DNA from: Lysobacterales bacterium
Lineage (GTDB): Bacteria; Pseudomonadota; Gammaproteobacteria; Xanthomonadales; Marinicellaceae
Direction: 5' to 3'
DNA: 64,000 bases
Assembly (NCBI GenBank): GCA_027067055.1
Contig: JAMOMK010000104.1
Coordinates: forward strand, 123,572-187,571
Part shown: positions 43,827-53,345 of the stretch, piece by piece
Layout of the letters: every line of letters starts with the position of its first letter
Numbering within the stretch: the stretch's first letter is position 1
Notes under the pieces: model-generated
What the model was told of the DNA's origin: nothing
What the model saw: only the letters and a program-made list of their open reading frames with translations
The model's database searches: none
Translations under genes and position numbers: made by a program

Positions 43827-44669
43827 CTATTTTTGAATCGGCAGATGCACAAGCGTACGTAAATTTTCTGGTTTAGTTCTTCGCGGATCTTTGTTTAGGT
43901 ATAAATCAAAACAAGGAACTAAACGTAATTGATAGCCACTATCTGGTAACCATTTATTAAAAGCATAGTTGTAGGTATTGCCTAGCTCACCGTAGCTGCC
44001 CTTATGCAGAAACTGAGCGTATTTACCTCCTGCAATGGTCATTTTTTTCAGCCCTTCTTGTCCTAAAATATCCACGTCCAAATCCAAACAGGCATCGTAT
44101 CGAATCTTATCTAAATCTGTTACATTTGGGTCATCATGAGTTATGCCAAAACGACGCACCTCACCTTTCATATGATCATTCCCATAGGCAAATTTCATAA
44201 TACGTCCCCATGCATCGGCTGCCACTTCATCAAAAAGCCCTACTCCACGTGCAGCAATCACCCTTGTTTCTACTAAATCAACTATTTCAACATTCATTTC
44301 TAAGCCCTCATCCAATTGTGGAAAATTGTATTTTTCAAATTTAATTTTATTTTGCCGAACTTCGGTTGGTGAATGCTTAAAAAGTTTTTTAAATGCCTTA
44401 TTGAAAGACGAATGGTTGTCATAACCACTGTCAAACGCAATTTCTGTCACTGATTTATCGGTGTATTGCAGAAATTTTACCGCCCGTTCGAGCAACAATC
44501 GCTTACGATAAGCATAAACACTTTCGCCTACATACGAACTAAAAATACGGTGAAAATGAAACTCCGAATAAAAAGCCATCTTCGCCAAAGATGAAACACT
44601 GACCTCCAAGTCCAAAGTCTCATCAATAAATTGAATTACTTTATTCATGCGTTGTGTGTGTAAGTTCAT
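43827..44669 (-). CDS. AraC family regulator with GyrI-like effector domain
   Basis: A 280-residue transcription factor: N-terminal AraC/XylS double HTH (about 5-105; 'LAKMAFYSEFHFHRIFSSY', 'VTEIAFDSGYDNHSSFNKAF') and C-terminal GyrI-like/SOUL-type ligand-binding domain (about 125-278). This two-domain layout is common in regulators that sense small hydrophobic molecules or drugs (Rob/SoxS relatives). Target genes cannot be told; the ytr-type operon is next to it on the same strand. Confidence 0.92.
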   Translation of the reverse strand: MNLHTQRMNKVIQFIDETLDLEVSVSSLAKMAFYSEFHFHRIFSSYVGESVYAYRKRLLLERAVKFLQYTDKSVTEIAFDSGYDNHSSFNKAFKKLFKHSPTEVRQNKIKFEKYNFPQLDEGLEMNVEIVDLVETRVIAARGVGLFDEVAADAWGRIMKFAYGNDHMKGEVRRFGITHDDPNVTDLDKIRYDACLDLDVDILGQEGLKKMTIAGGKYAQFLHKGSYGELGNTYNYAFNKWLPDSGYQLRLVPCFDLYLNKDPRRTKPENLRTLVHLPIQK

Positions 44670-44757
44670 GGTGTTATTTTACTGATTTGAGGTGATTGAG
44701 CTTTTCCATTTGTGCTTTTCTATAATAGTCTAATATTCAGCAAATAATTAAACTTGT

Positions 44758-46068
44758 TTAACTATTTTTCATTAACGCTTCAATGGATCGATTCCAAAAA
44801 AAGTATTGGGTGATGACTCTTAAGGTCATGCACACTAAAACAAATGCAATGATGTATTGTGATGCAAATACAATCGAACTATTTAATGCTATCCATTTAA
44901 CGCTTTTAAAGATAATAAATGCATACGAAAACATTATTACAATTAATGTAAATGAAATATTTACCCAATTTAAACAAATCAATAGTGGATACAATGACAT
45001 GGAAAAAAAGTAAATAAACACTAACGAGGTAAGCAATACTTTGGCAAACACAGCAATTGAGAATATTTTGATAATTGCAAATAAACCCACACACAAAACC
45101 AACACATTAACTGTTAAATTCTTATCAAGTGCAGTTAATATTTTATTTTTTAATTGCCTATGATTGACTCCCTTATATACGTGTGAAAACATTTTTGTTT
45201 GTTTAATTAAATGCCTAGACTCAATGATTATGCCAATCATCACCATAGGCAAAAAAGTTAAAGAAATAACCTGTGTGAATGGTTGTAATTTTTCTCCTGA
45301 AATGAGCATAAGTGCGAAGATACTGATTAAGTAAAATAGTGATATGAAAGATAATCTTGTATGTGGCATTAGTATTGCCCAGTCGATTCTTTTTTCTGAA
45401 ACCAGAATCCATCTTGCAACAACATCGCCAACCTTTGCATTAATGGCATTAAGTTGTGTCGAATTTAAACCTGTTGTCATAAAGGCAACAGTATTAGCAG
45501 AACTTTTGTTCTCAACACCTTGATTAACACCATAACTATAGAAAAGATTTTTATACATGCTAAAGATTAATACAACCGCACTAGCAAGAATCAACAAGAA
45601 ACTAGCATTTATGTCTAAGCCGTAATCACGTAACCAAATAAACATAACGGGAATGGCAGGTATTATTATTTTATACAGTATATTTTTACCTATAACCATT
45701 TGTGAGGCAAAAACAGATACACAAAATGGCATAAACAGGATTAACTTATTTAGTTTTAATTCTGGAGAGATAAGTAAGCCTAATAATGCATTAACAAACA
45801 AAATAATAAGAAAGAAAGCATTTAAATTTGAGTTTTTATACTTTGTATTGTTTTTCCACAAATAACTCTTTTTTAAACTAGTTAATCCTCCACCTAGGTA
45901 AACACCTAAGAAAATAGAGGCCTGAAAAACCAGTACCAATGCGTTAATTTCTGACATCTCCTTAAAAAACAAAAGCATTACGGTAAATATTATGTAAACA
46001 ACAATAGCTGCCAAAAACACTTTTGAATGCAGAAGCATTAGTTTTATTGATTGACTAATAGGATTCAT
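44758..46068 (-). CDS. ABC transporter membrane protein (YtrC/D-type)
   Basis: A 436-residue integral membrane protein with about 12 hydrophobic segments and few charged loops. No known domain stands out, but it overlaps the ATPase gene by 14 bases, so it is the obvious permease partner. The central Gln/Asn/Lys-rich loop (about 190-240, 'NSTQLNAINAKVGDVVAR') is cytosolic by charge. Substrate is unknown; YtrA-regulated systems often respond to cell-wall-active peptides. Confidence 0.75.
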   Translation of the reverse strand: MNPISQSIKLMLLHSKVFLAAIVVYIIFTVMLLFFKEMSEINALVLVFQASIFLGVYLGGGLTSLKKSYLWKNNTKYKNSNLNAFFLIILFVNALLGLLISPELKLNKLILFMPFCVSVFASQMVIGKNILYKIIIPAIPVMFIWLRDYGLDINASFLLILASAVVLIFSMYKNLFYSYGVNQGVENKSSANTVAFMTTGLNSTQLNAINAKVGDVVARWILVSEKRIDWAILMPHTRLSFISLFYLISIFALMLISGEKLQPFTQVISLTFLPMVMIGIIIESRHLIKQTKMFSHVYKGVNHRQLKNKILTALDKNLTVNVLVLCVGLFAIIKIFSIAVFAKVLLTSLVFIYFFSMSLYPLLICLNWVNISFTLIVIMFSYAFIIFKSVKWIALNSSIVFASQYIIAFVLVCMTLRVITQYFFWNRSIEALMKNS

Positions 46069-46942
46069 TACTTACCTCCAAATACCAATCCTCTAATGAT
46101 AAAGGAGAAATTTCAATTTGATGTTCAGCATGCTGAATAAACTCATCAATAGATTGCTGTAAAGGTCTTAACAATTTTGCTGTTGCACCCCTTTCAAAAG
46201 CGTGCCAACTACTTAATTCACTATAATATTCACTTTGTTGCAAGGGTTTATCAGCCTTAATCTTCATGTGTACAATATTTGATTTCAATTGATCAATTTC
46301 ATAATTTTGTGATATTTTTCCTTTATTTAGTATCACAACTTTGTTTGCCACTCGCTCTAAATCTGAAATGATATGGCTAGAAAAAATTATGGTTGTACTA
46401 TTTTCACAGGACAAATCCACTAGTTCTGAAATAAACTGTCTTCGCATAGCAGGATCTAGGTGAGCAACGGGTTCATCCAGTATCAGTAATTCTGGCTTTA
46501 TTGAAATAGCCTGAATCACATGTAATATTTGAGATTGACCGCCTGATAATTCACCTACTTTTTGGTTTTCGTCAATATTCCAGCGACTGCGTAGTTCTTC
46601 ACAATATTGTTTGTCCCAACTCGGAAAAAAACTACCCAAATAACTTAAAAACTGTTTAACCTTCATCCATTCAAATCCAACTGTATCTTGTGGAACAAAG
46701 CCGATTTTTGCTCTTTTTGTTTCAGATAAATCTTGCCATTTGTCACCCCAAATAGTGAGTTCACCTGACTGAAAATCCCGCAGATTCATTATAGATTCGA
46801 GCAAAGTACTCTTACCTGCTCCATTTCTCCCAAGCAAAGCAACAATGTCGCCTTTGTTAATATCCCAGTTTAAATCATCGATAACTTTTTTATCTTTGTA
46901 GGACTTGCTCATATTTTTTATTGAAATTATTGGATTAGTCAT
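46055..46942 (-). CDS. ABC transporter ATPase
   Basis: A 295-residue ATPase with Walker A 'LLGRNGAGKSTLL', Q-loop 'GFVPQDTVG', signature 'LSGGQSQ', Walker B 'LLILDEPVAHLDP' and H-loop 'SSHII'. The C-terminal 70 residues are a regulatory tail. It overlaps both the regulator (four bases) and the permease gene. Resembles YtrB/YxlF-type ATPases. Confidence 0.92.
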   Translation of the reverse strand: MTNPIISIKNMSKSYKDKKVIDDLNWDINKGDIVALLGRNGAGKSTLLESIMNLRDFQSGELTIWGDKWQDLSETKRAKIGFVPQDTVGFEWMKVKQFLSYLGSFFPSWDKQYCEELRSRWNIDENQKVGELSGGQSQILHVIQAISIKPELLILDEPVAHLDPAMRRQFISELVDLSCENSTTIIFSSHIISDLERVANKVVILNKGKISQNYEIDQLKSNIVHMKIKADKPLQQSEYYSELSSWHAFERGATAKLLRPLQQSIDEFIQHAEHQIEISPLSLEDWYLEVSNESY

Positions 46943-47352
46943 TTCTTATTCTCCTTTGTTTTTTTGCCTTTTAGCGATAAATGTTGTTGCACGAGTGTTG
47001 AGATTTCATCATCGGATAAATTATCATTTTGGGCGTCTTGTATAAATTGCGTTAAAGCTTCTTCTGTTTTTTGTGATAGTGCTGTGTCTTGTTTGGCTTG
47101 TGCGACCAACATGCCCACACCACGTTTTCTAACAAGCACTCCTTCAACCTCCAATTGAGCAAAAGCTTTTGAAATGGTCATAGGATTTATTTGCAAAGCT
47201 TTGGCAAGCCCTCGCACAGAGGGTAATTGTTCATGAGTGCTTAACAATCCCATACGAACGGCTTGTTTGATTTGATCAATCAGTTGCCGATAAATCGGAA
47301 TTCCTGATGAAACATTCAAAGAAAATAAGTTAATTGTTGATGATATAGTCAC
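46939..47352 (-). CDS. GntR family regulator, YtrA subfamily
   Basis: A 137-residue GntR repressor with the winged HTH (about 18-85: 'IYRQLIDQIKQAVRMGLL', 'LPSVRGLAKALQINPMTISKAF') and only a short C-terminal helical tail, which defines the YtrA subfamily. It starts on GTG. It leads the operon with an ATPase and a permease, the arrangement of autoregulated ytr-type operons. An inverted repeat upstream is a likely operator. Confidence 0.92.
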   Translation of the reverse strand: MTISSTINLFSLNVSSGIPIYRQLIDQIKQAVRMGLLSTHEQLPSVRGLAKALQINPMTISKAFAQLEVEGVLVRKRGVGMLVAQAKQDTALSQKTEEALTQFIQDAQNDNLSDDEISTLVQQHLSLKGKKTKENKK

Positions 47353-47373
47353 AAACCAGCATGATTAATATTA

Positions 47374-47395
47374 GTGTATCAATATAGTAATACAC
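47374..47395. promoter_or_regulatory. Inverted repeat, putative YtrA-type operator
   Basis: GTGTAT (47374-47379) and ATACAC (47390-47395) flank a 10-base AT-rich spacer, centred 33 bases before the start of the GntR gene. The same region holds 'tatatt'-like -10 sequences for the leftward promoter, so a bound dimer would block RNA polymerase. Confidence 0.55.
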
Positions 47396-47482
47396 CTTTG
47401 TTAATCATGTCAATTAAATTTATTGATTTTTAAAAAGAATTACTTATTCGACCCAGAGCCGCAGCATTGAGTCGAATAAGAT

Positions 47483-47896
47483 TTAAAGAAAGATTGGAAT
47501 AAACTTTGTCACCCAATAAAAACAGATACCAACTTGTATACTTAGGAAGGTAAAACGCACTGTCACCGCAGGGTTACTGGTTGAGATGAGGTGAATGGTT
47601 GACTGTAAAACGCGAGCCAATAATAAGGGTAATGCTAGTTGATCGGTTATTTGGGTATTGTTGGTCGCCAATGCTAACAATAGTAACCCACCAACATACG
47701 GCATGGCCTCTAGTGTATTGGCATGAGCGCGATGTAATCGTAGCTTAAAGTCTGAGACGTCATTGCCTTCTGGACTAAAACTGTTGGCTTGTCTTTTGCC
47801 CGAGAGTGTTAATACGGTGTGTATCATTACGATACTACTAAGCAAAATGAGAAACCAAGCGATAAACCCTGTTAATGCTAATGCGGTTAAGTTCAT
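47483..47896 (-). CDS. MAPEG family membrane protein
   Basis: A 137-residue four-helix membrane protein of the MAPEG family (membrane-associated eicosanoid/glutathione metabolism). The conserved 'RLHRAHANTLEAMPYV' with the central Arg-x-x-Arg-x-x-x-Asn-x-x-E pattern is clear. Bacterial members have glutathione transferase or unknown activity. It lies 130 bp from the ytr-type regulator and 41 bp from ccoI, and is a separate unit. Confidence 0.88.
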   Translation of the reverse strand: MNLTALALTGFIAWFLILLSSIVMIHTVLTLSGKRQANSFSPEGNDVSDFKLRLHRAHANTLEAMPYVGGLLLLALATNNTQITDQLALPLLLARVLQSTIHLISTSNPAVTVRFTFLSIQVGICFYWVTKFIPIFL

Positions 47897-47937
47897 GATA
47901 TTACCTGAGACTAAATCAGATGATTATAGCAGAAACT

Positions 47938-50346
47938 TTAGGGTTTAGATTTTATCAATATACGCTTGGCATTCAATACCACAAACAAGGAACTCAGAGA
48001 CATTCCTATAGCTGCCATCCACGGTGTTAAATAACCCATCATTGCCAATGGTGTCACACTTAAATTATAGACCAGTGCCCAGATGATATTTTGTTTGATT
48101 ATTCTATTGGTTTTATGACTAACTATTAATAAGTCTTCGATGCTACTCAGTGAGTTACCCATTAAAATAAAGTCCGATGCTGAACGGGCGAGTTGCGTGC
48201 CTTGATTAAAACTAATCGATACATCCGATTGCGCCAAGACAGGAGCATCATTAACGCCATCACCCAACATAACGGTTTTAAACCCCTGATCTTGGTGGTC
48301 TTTGATGATGTTTATTTTTTGTTCTGGTGATTTTTCTCCTAGATACTGACCAATGCGCAACACCCGTGCCACTATGGTTACCGCAGCTTCTTTATCACCA
48401 CTAATAATTGCAACATAGTTATCATTCTCTTTTAAGTGACTTATTAATTCTATACTGCCTTTTCTTATTTTATTTTCCAACTCAAAAGCTGCTACAATTT
48501 TATTGTTTCTACTTAAGTAAGTAATTACTTTTTTACTTGCAATAACTTTATCAGACTCTTGTCTACTCCATTTTAAAGAACCGATTTTCCAATTATCTCC
48601 ATTAACTAAAGCCTTTAAGCCCGAGCTTGATTTTTCAACAAATTGCGATATTTCAATATTTTCATCATAATAATCATTAAATGCACTAGCAATGGGATGA
48701 GAACTATTGTGTTCAAGACTTGCAGCAATTTTCAATAAAACTGTTTTGGGAATATCTGAAAGTTGATGTACTTTTGCAATTGACATAGAAGACTCTGTTA
48801 ATGTCCCTGTTTTATCAAAAAACCAATGTTTAACTTTAGCAATACCACTGATGGCATCTAAATTATTTATTAATATACCACTTTTCATCAAACGCACACT
48901 GGCTGCTGTTAATGCCGCAGGTGTTGCCAATGATAATGCACAAGGGCAAGTTGCGACCAAGACAGCAAGTACAGTAACTAGAGTTTTGTCGGGATTATAA
49001 ATAGCATAATAGATTGCAGTAGCAGCAGCCAGTATCAAGACTATTGCCACAAACCATGAAGCTATTTTGTCTACAAGCAGTAATGTTTTGGGCTTTTGTA
49101 ATTGGGCATTTTCGAGTAGATTACTTAGGTTAGCTAAAATGGTATCATTACCAATTGCTGTTGACTTTATACGGATAGTACCCGTTTGAATTTGGCTACC
49201 AGCCATGACGTGATCACCTATGGTGCGATTGATAGCTATAGACTCTCCCGTAATCATAGATTCATCAACTTTTGCATTACCGTCTATAATCACTCCATCC
49301 AATGCAATTGTCTGACTTTCTTCCACACGGATAACATCACCTTTAACGACATTATCAAGAGGAATATTTTGAAATTTTTCTCCACGTAAGACTGCGATAC
49401 TTGTCGGTATCATACTACCTAATGCATCCGTGCTACCCATACCTTGGTGACGAACTGACATTTCTACAAAGCGTCCAGCTAATAAGAAGAATACAAACAT
49501 AACCATTGAGTCGAAGTAAATCGTATGACCACTATGGGTAAAAACATTCCACACACTTACTCCATATGCCAAGGAGATTGATAGTGCTACAGGAACATCC
49601 ATGCCAAGGTGTTTATTTCGAAGGTCTCTTATAGCATTTTGAATAAAAGCATTGCCCGCATAAAAAAACACAATTGTAGCGGCAAGTAAGCTGACCAATT
49701 CAAAAAATCGTCGAATTTGTGGGTCAATGCCATTGTATTCACCACTGTAAAGTGGAACAGATAAAGTCATGATAAACATCATGCCTAGACCAGAAACAAT
49801 GAGTCTTTTTAAGGCGTTTTTTCGCTCTTGACTGACGATTTCTTGTGAATCTTGCTCATGACTCACAATCGGTTTATAACCTAAGAAATTAAGTGCTGTG
49901 AGAATTTGTGAAAGCTTAATTTTTTTTAAATCAAACTCAACACGCACAATTTTTGTTATGCTATTGAGTTTAACCTCATTTATTCCTTCAAGTTGTCGCA
50001 AATGTTTATCAATCAACCAACCACAAGCACTGCAGTACATCCCTTCTAATCGAATAGAGACTTGATAGGTAGAATCCTTGAGGTGCTTACTAAAGGTTTT
50101 GAATGAAACAGCTTCATCGTATTGCAACCATTTCTTTTGAGCTATTTCTGCTTTGTTTGCTGGTTTTGAATCACCACGGTAATCATAAAAATCACAATAA
50201 CCTTCATCACTAATAAACTCAGCCACTGCCTTACAACCATGGCAACACATTTTTTGTTGTTTACCATTGATGTCCGCATGAATATTGATTCCTGTCGGAA
50301 TCAATTCATTGCAATGAAAACAAGAAGAGCTTACTTTATTGTCCAT
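47938..50346 (-). CDS. ccoI: Copper P1B-type ATPase CcoI
   Basis: Exports copper for assembly of the cbb3 oxidase. The 802-residue protein starts at ATG 50346 (a TTG at 50364 is in frame). An N-terminal Cys-rich domain ('CFHCNE', 'CCHGCKAV') precedes the HMA domain with 'YCSACGWL'. Then come eight helices with 'TCPCALSLATPA', the phosphorylation site 'DKTGTLTE', 'SSHPIASAF' and 'GDGVNDAP'. It is last in the cco cluster, as FixI/CcoI usually is. Confidence 0.95.
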   Translation of the reverse strand: MDNKVSSSCFHCNELIPTGINIHADINGKQQKMCCHGCKAVAEFISDEGYCDFYDYRGDSKPANKAEIAQKKWLQYDEAVSFKTFSKHLKDSTYQVSIRLEGMYCSACGWLIDKHLRQLEGINEVKLNSITKIVRVEFDLKKIKLSQILTALNFLGYKPIVSHEQDSQEIVSQERKNALKRLIVSGLGMMFIMTLSVPLYSGEYNGIDPQIRRFFELVSLLAATIVFFYAGNAFIQNAIRDLRNKHLGMDVPVALSISLAYGVSVWNVFTHSGHTIYFDSMVMFVFFLLAGRFVEMSVRHQGMGSTDALGSMIPTSIAVLRGEKFQNIPLDNVVKGDVIRVEESQTIALDGVIIDGNAKVDESMITGESIAINRTIGDHVMAGSQIQTGTIRIKSTAIGNDTILANLSNLLENAQLQKPKTLLLVDKIASWFVAIVLILAAATAIYYAIYNPDKTLVTVLAVLVATCPCALSLATPAALTAASVRLMKSGILINNLDAISGIAKVKHWFFDKTGTLTESSMSIAKVHQLSDIPKTVLLKIAASLEHNSSHPIASAFNDYYDENIEISQFVEKSSSGLKALVNGDNWKIGSLKWSRQESDKVIASKKVITYLSRNNKIVAAFELENKIRKGSIELISHLKENDNYVAIISGDKEAAVTIVARVLRIGQYLGEKSPEQKINIIKDHQDQGFKTVMLGDGVNDAPVLAQSDVSISFNQGTQLARSASDFILMGNSLSSIEDLLIVSHKTNRIIKQNIIWALVYNLSVTPLAMMGYLTPWMAAIGMSLSSLFVVLNAKRILIKSKP

Positions 50347-50398
50347 AGGAAAATTACGATTCAAGAAATGTAGGGTAACACATCTTCACTGATTGTAT

Positions 50399-50581
50399 TT
50401 ATTTTTTATCGTCGTCTTTTTGATATGAGATATTGTGTTCTAAGACTTGTGGTGCATGCTTAGCAGCAATCACCAAAGTTGTAATTGAAGCAACAACTGC
50501 AATAGTTGGTAAGGCAATTACAAACCAAACAATGGGGTATTTATACCATGGCTTCTTATCAATTTTATTTTTTTGGTCCAA
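50399..50581 (-). CDS. Short FixH/CcoH-like membrane protein
   Basis: A 60-residue protein with the family start 'PWYKYPIVWFVIALPTIAVVAS' in form (Trp-Tyr-Lys then a membrane helix at about 16-38). Full FixH/CcoH proteins are much longer, about 150 residues or more, with a periplasmic domain missing here, so this is a shortened version of the same position in the operon. It overlaps ccoG by 17 bases. Confidence 0.65.
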   Translation of the reverse strand: MDQKNKIDKKPWYKYPIVWFVIALPTIAVVASITTLVIAAKHAPQVLEHNISYQKDDDKK

Positions 50582-51956
50582 AATATTTAGTCTCCTCAGT
50601 TATAGTTGTTCCACCTTCACCAACTACAGTAATTATTATTTCAATGTTTTGAATACGTCTTTTAACATCAGTTTTCAATGCTCTTACTTTTACTGGTAAG
50701 TTTAAAACATCACCAGAGGGTAATGCACGTTTTTTAAACTTATCATCAACTATAACAGTTAAATCCTTCCCAAAACCTTTAGCAGTGATGTTATATTGTT
50801 GAACAGACTTTCCTTTATTCATTATTTTGAGTTTATAAACGTTTTCAATTGTTTTAGCATCCACTTGACGATAAAAACTGTTTCTATCACGTAAGATATC
50901 CACAGCCATATCCTTACGATTAATTAAGGTATAAGAAAACAAACCAAGAAAAACACATAAAGCAAATGCATAAAGAATAATTCTTGGGCGAAGTATATGT
51001 GTTTTCTTGCCTTCCAACTGATTCTCAGTTGTGTATTTAATCAAGCCTGGCTCTTTACCAATTTTAATCATAACTTCATCACATGCATCTATACAAGCTG
51101 CGCAAGCAATACATTCGTATTGTAGACCATCACGAATATCAATACCTGTTGGACAAACTTGTACACAAGCTTGGCACTCAATACAATCTCCAGGATTATC
51201 AGCCTCTGCACGTTTCTTTTTACCACCAACGCGAGGTTCTCCCCGAGCAACATCATAAGAAATAATTAAGGTATCACGATCAAACATCGCACTTTGAAAA
51301 CGCGCATATGGACACATATGCATACACACTTGTTCACGTAAAAACCCAGCATTTCCGTAAGTAGCTAAGGCATAAAAGAATATCCAGAATGTTTCCCATG
51401 GTCCAAGTGCCCATGATTGCACATGGAAAAATAGTTCACGAATTGGTGAGAAAAAACCGACAAAAGTAAAACCTGTCCATAATGCCAATAACAACCAAAG
51501 TAATAACTTTAAACCACGTGTTTTAGCTTTGGCTAAATTCCAAGGCGCTTTATCAAGTTTTATGCGTTTATTTCTATCGCCTTCTATCCAGAACTCAATC
51601 CGAACAAACAACTCTGTCCATACGGTTTGTGGACAAGCAAATCCACACCAAACTCTTCCGGCTAAAGCGGTAACAAAAAAGAGTGTGAATGCTGCAATTA
51701 TTAAAGCCCAAGATAAAAATATAAAATCTTGAGGCCAAAATGTTATAAAGAATATATGAAATTTGCGTGCTGGCAAATCAAACAACACGGCTTGGTGACC
51801 GTCAAAGCTCAACCATGGTAACAAATAAAATATACCCAACAACATATAAAGAGATATTTTCCTGAGTCTTTGAAAAAAACCCTTAACATTGCGTGGATGA
51901 ATTTTCTTTCTTTTTTCGTATAACTGAATTTCTAACGGTTGTTTATTATCGCTCAT
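50565..51956 (-). CDS. ccoG: Cytochrome c oxidase accessory protein CcoG
   Basis: A 463-residue polyferredoxin-like membrane protein needed for cbb3 biogenesis, with cupric reductase activity in characterised members. It has five membrane helices, two 4Fe-4S motifs 'CIECQACVQVCP' and 'CIACAACIDACD', a membrane pair 'GFACPQTVW' and a C-terminal periplasmic Ig-like FixG domain (about 350-460). Confidence 0.95.
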   Translation of the reverse strand: MSDNKQPLEIQLYEKRKKIHPRNVKGFFQRLRKISLYMLLGIFYLLPWLSFDGHQAVLFDLPARKFHIFFITFWPQDFIFLSWALIIAAFTLFFVTALAGRVWCGFACPQTVWTELFVRIEFWIEGDRNKRIKLDKAPWNLAKAKTRGLKLLLWLLLALWTGFTFVGFFSPIRELFFHVQSWALGPWETFWIFFYALATYGNAGFLREQVCMHMCPYARFQSAMFDRDTLIISYDVARGEPRVGGKKKRAEADNPGDCIECQACVQVCPTGIDIRDGLQYECIACAACIDACDEVMIKIGKEPGLIKYTTENQLEGKKTHILRPRIILYAFALCVFLGLFSYTLINRKDMAVDILRDRNSFYRQVDAKTIENVYKLKIMNKGKSVQQYNITAKGFGKDLTVIVDDKFKKRALPSGDVLNLPVKVRALKTDVKRRIQNIEIIITVVGEGGTTITEETKYFGPKK

Positions 51957-51984
51957 TTGATTGCCCTCACGTGAGACATTTTAC

Positions 51985-52305
51985 TTAGTCTTGATTAGAA
52001 CGCATTCCTTTTGCCAGTTTAGTCCGTGGTAATACCATAACTAAACCAACCATTACTGCCGTAACTAGATTAAATAGCCAAAAGAAAATAAAGCCAAATG
52101 TATAGCCTTCAATTGCAGTTATATCAACACTAAATGTAGCTAATTGCCCCATTAATTCAGGTTCAAATGCTGCAAAAAACGCCATTGTTTGTATTGCAGC
52201 CACAATAAAAGAAACCCAAATTACGACAGCCAAGCGTCTATAAAATATACGCTTGATCTGTCTTTTGTTAAAATCTATATCTTGCAAGTTACTGCAATCA
52301 TTCAT
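51985..52305 (-). CDS. Unknown two- or three-helix membrane protein in the cco operon
   Basis: A 106-residue unrecognised protein. After a basic N-terminus (about 13-24) it has helices at about 24-47 and 68-92, with an acidic periplasmic loop between. It overlaps ccoP by eight bases and precedes ccoG by 28, so it is surely co-transcribed with the oxidase. A role in assembly or stability is inferred from position alone. Confidence 0.7.
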   Translation of the reverse strand: MNDCSNLQDIDFNKRQIKRIFYRRLAVVIWVSFIVAAIQTMAFFAAFEPELMGQLATFSVDITAIEGYTFGFIFFWLFNLVTAVMVGLVMVLPRTKLAKGMRSNQD

Positions 52306-53191
52306 GGCTTAACGAATACACATATGCTGCCAAGACTTTGATACTGCCTTCATCCAATATATTCCCGTGTGCCGGCATTTTACCTGATATACCTTCCAAT
52401 AAGATAGACTCAACACGTCCAGAATCAAATGAATGCAACCATGTTGCGTCAGTAAGATTTGGTGCACCCATTAAGTGATTACCTTTAGCATCCGCACCAT
52501 GACAGGCTGCACAGAACATAGCAAACTTGCCTTTACCTTTTGCAACCAAGTCCTCGTCCTGACCTTCTTCGCTGAAGTGACGGACATAAGCAGCCACCTG
52601 TTTAACACCATCATCACCCAAAGCTGATCCCCAAGCTGGCATCACGCCCACTCGTCCATTGGTAATTGTTTGCACCAAAGTATCAGGTTCTCCACCATAA
52701 AGCCAATCATTATCGGTTAGGTTTGGAAAACCTACTGCACCTTGTGCGTCAGAGCCATGACAGGTGCTGCAATGATTTGCAAACAAACGTTCACCAATTG
52801 CCATCGCTTTTTCATCTTGAATCATAGCTGGAATTGGCTTATCAATAAATGTACTAAATAGTTCAGCACGCTTGGCAAGAACCTGTTCATTCTCTTTTGC
52901 CCAAGCATTTTCTTCAGTCCAACCTAAAGTTCCTTTATAGTTTCCCATCCCTGGATAAAGAATCAGATAACCAATTGCAAAAATAATGGTAAAAATAAAC
53001 ATGAATAACCACCACCTTGGTAAGGGATTGTTGTATTCTTCAATTCCATCCCATTCATGCCCTGTGGTTTCACCTTCTTTGTGTCCATCAGACTTCATTT
53101 TTGAAGTTGACCATAAAAGATAAGAATAACCTATAATATGTGCAACAACAATTACAATAATAAATAAACTCCAGCCACTAGTCATTTCCAT
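52298..53191 (-). CDS. ccoP: cbb3 oxidase diheme subunit CcoP
   Basis: A 297-residue membrane-anchored diheme c-type cytochrome that carries electrons to CcoN. The haem motifs are C141-S-T-C144-H145 and C227-A-A-C230-H231; two N-terminal helices precede them (about 6-25 and 53-72), as in CcoP with the extra helix. The start at 53191 is preferred: GGAGG lies eight bases upstream, while the next upstream ATG (53197) is only two bases from it. Confidence 0.95.
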   Translation of the reverse strand: MEMTSGWSLFIIVIVVAHIIGYSYLLWSTSKMKSDGHKEGETTGHEWDGIEEYNNPLPRWWLFMFIFTIIFAIGYLILYPGMGNYKGTLGWTEENAWAKENEQVLAKRAELFSTFIDKPIPAMIQDEKAMAIGERLFANHCSTCHGSDAQGAVGFPNLTDNDWLYGGEPDTLVQTITNGRVGVMPAWGSALGDDGVKQVAAYVRHFSEEGQDEDLVAKGKGKFAMFCAACHGADAKGNHLMGAPNLTDATWLHSFDSGRVESILLEGISGKMPAHGNILDEGSIKVLAAYVYSLSHE

Positions 53192-53345
53192 TTTCATCAC
53201 CTCCAGTTTTTTCTGTATCAAAACCATCATCTAATGGCAAGTTAGACATGTAATCAAATTGTGATTTTTGTTTATCACTATATGCCCAAAAAATGATGCC
53301 AAAAAAAGCAATCATCATAACAATTATAAAGATTCCACTTATCAT
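53178..53345 (-). CDS. ccoQ: cbb3 oxidase small subunit CcoQ
   Basis: A 55-residue single-helix protein (helix about 3-22: 'GIFIIVMMIAFFGIIFWAYS') lying between ccoO and ccoP and overlapping both (ATGA with ccoO, 14 bases with ccoP). It has the size, topology and place of CcoQ, which stabilises CcoP in the complex. Confidence 0.9.
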   Translation of the reverse strand: MISGIFIIVMMIAFFGIIFWAYSDKQKSQFDYMSNLPLDDGFDTEKTGGDENGND

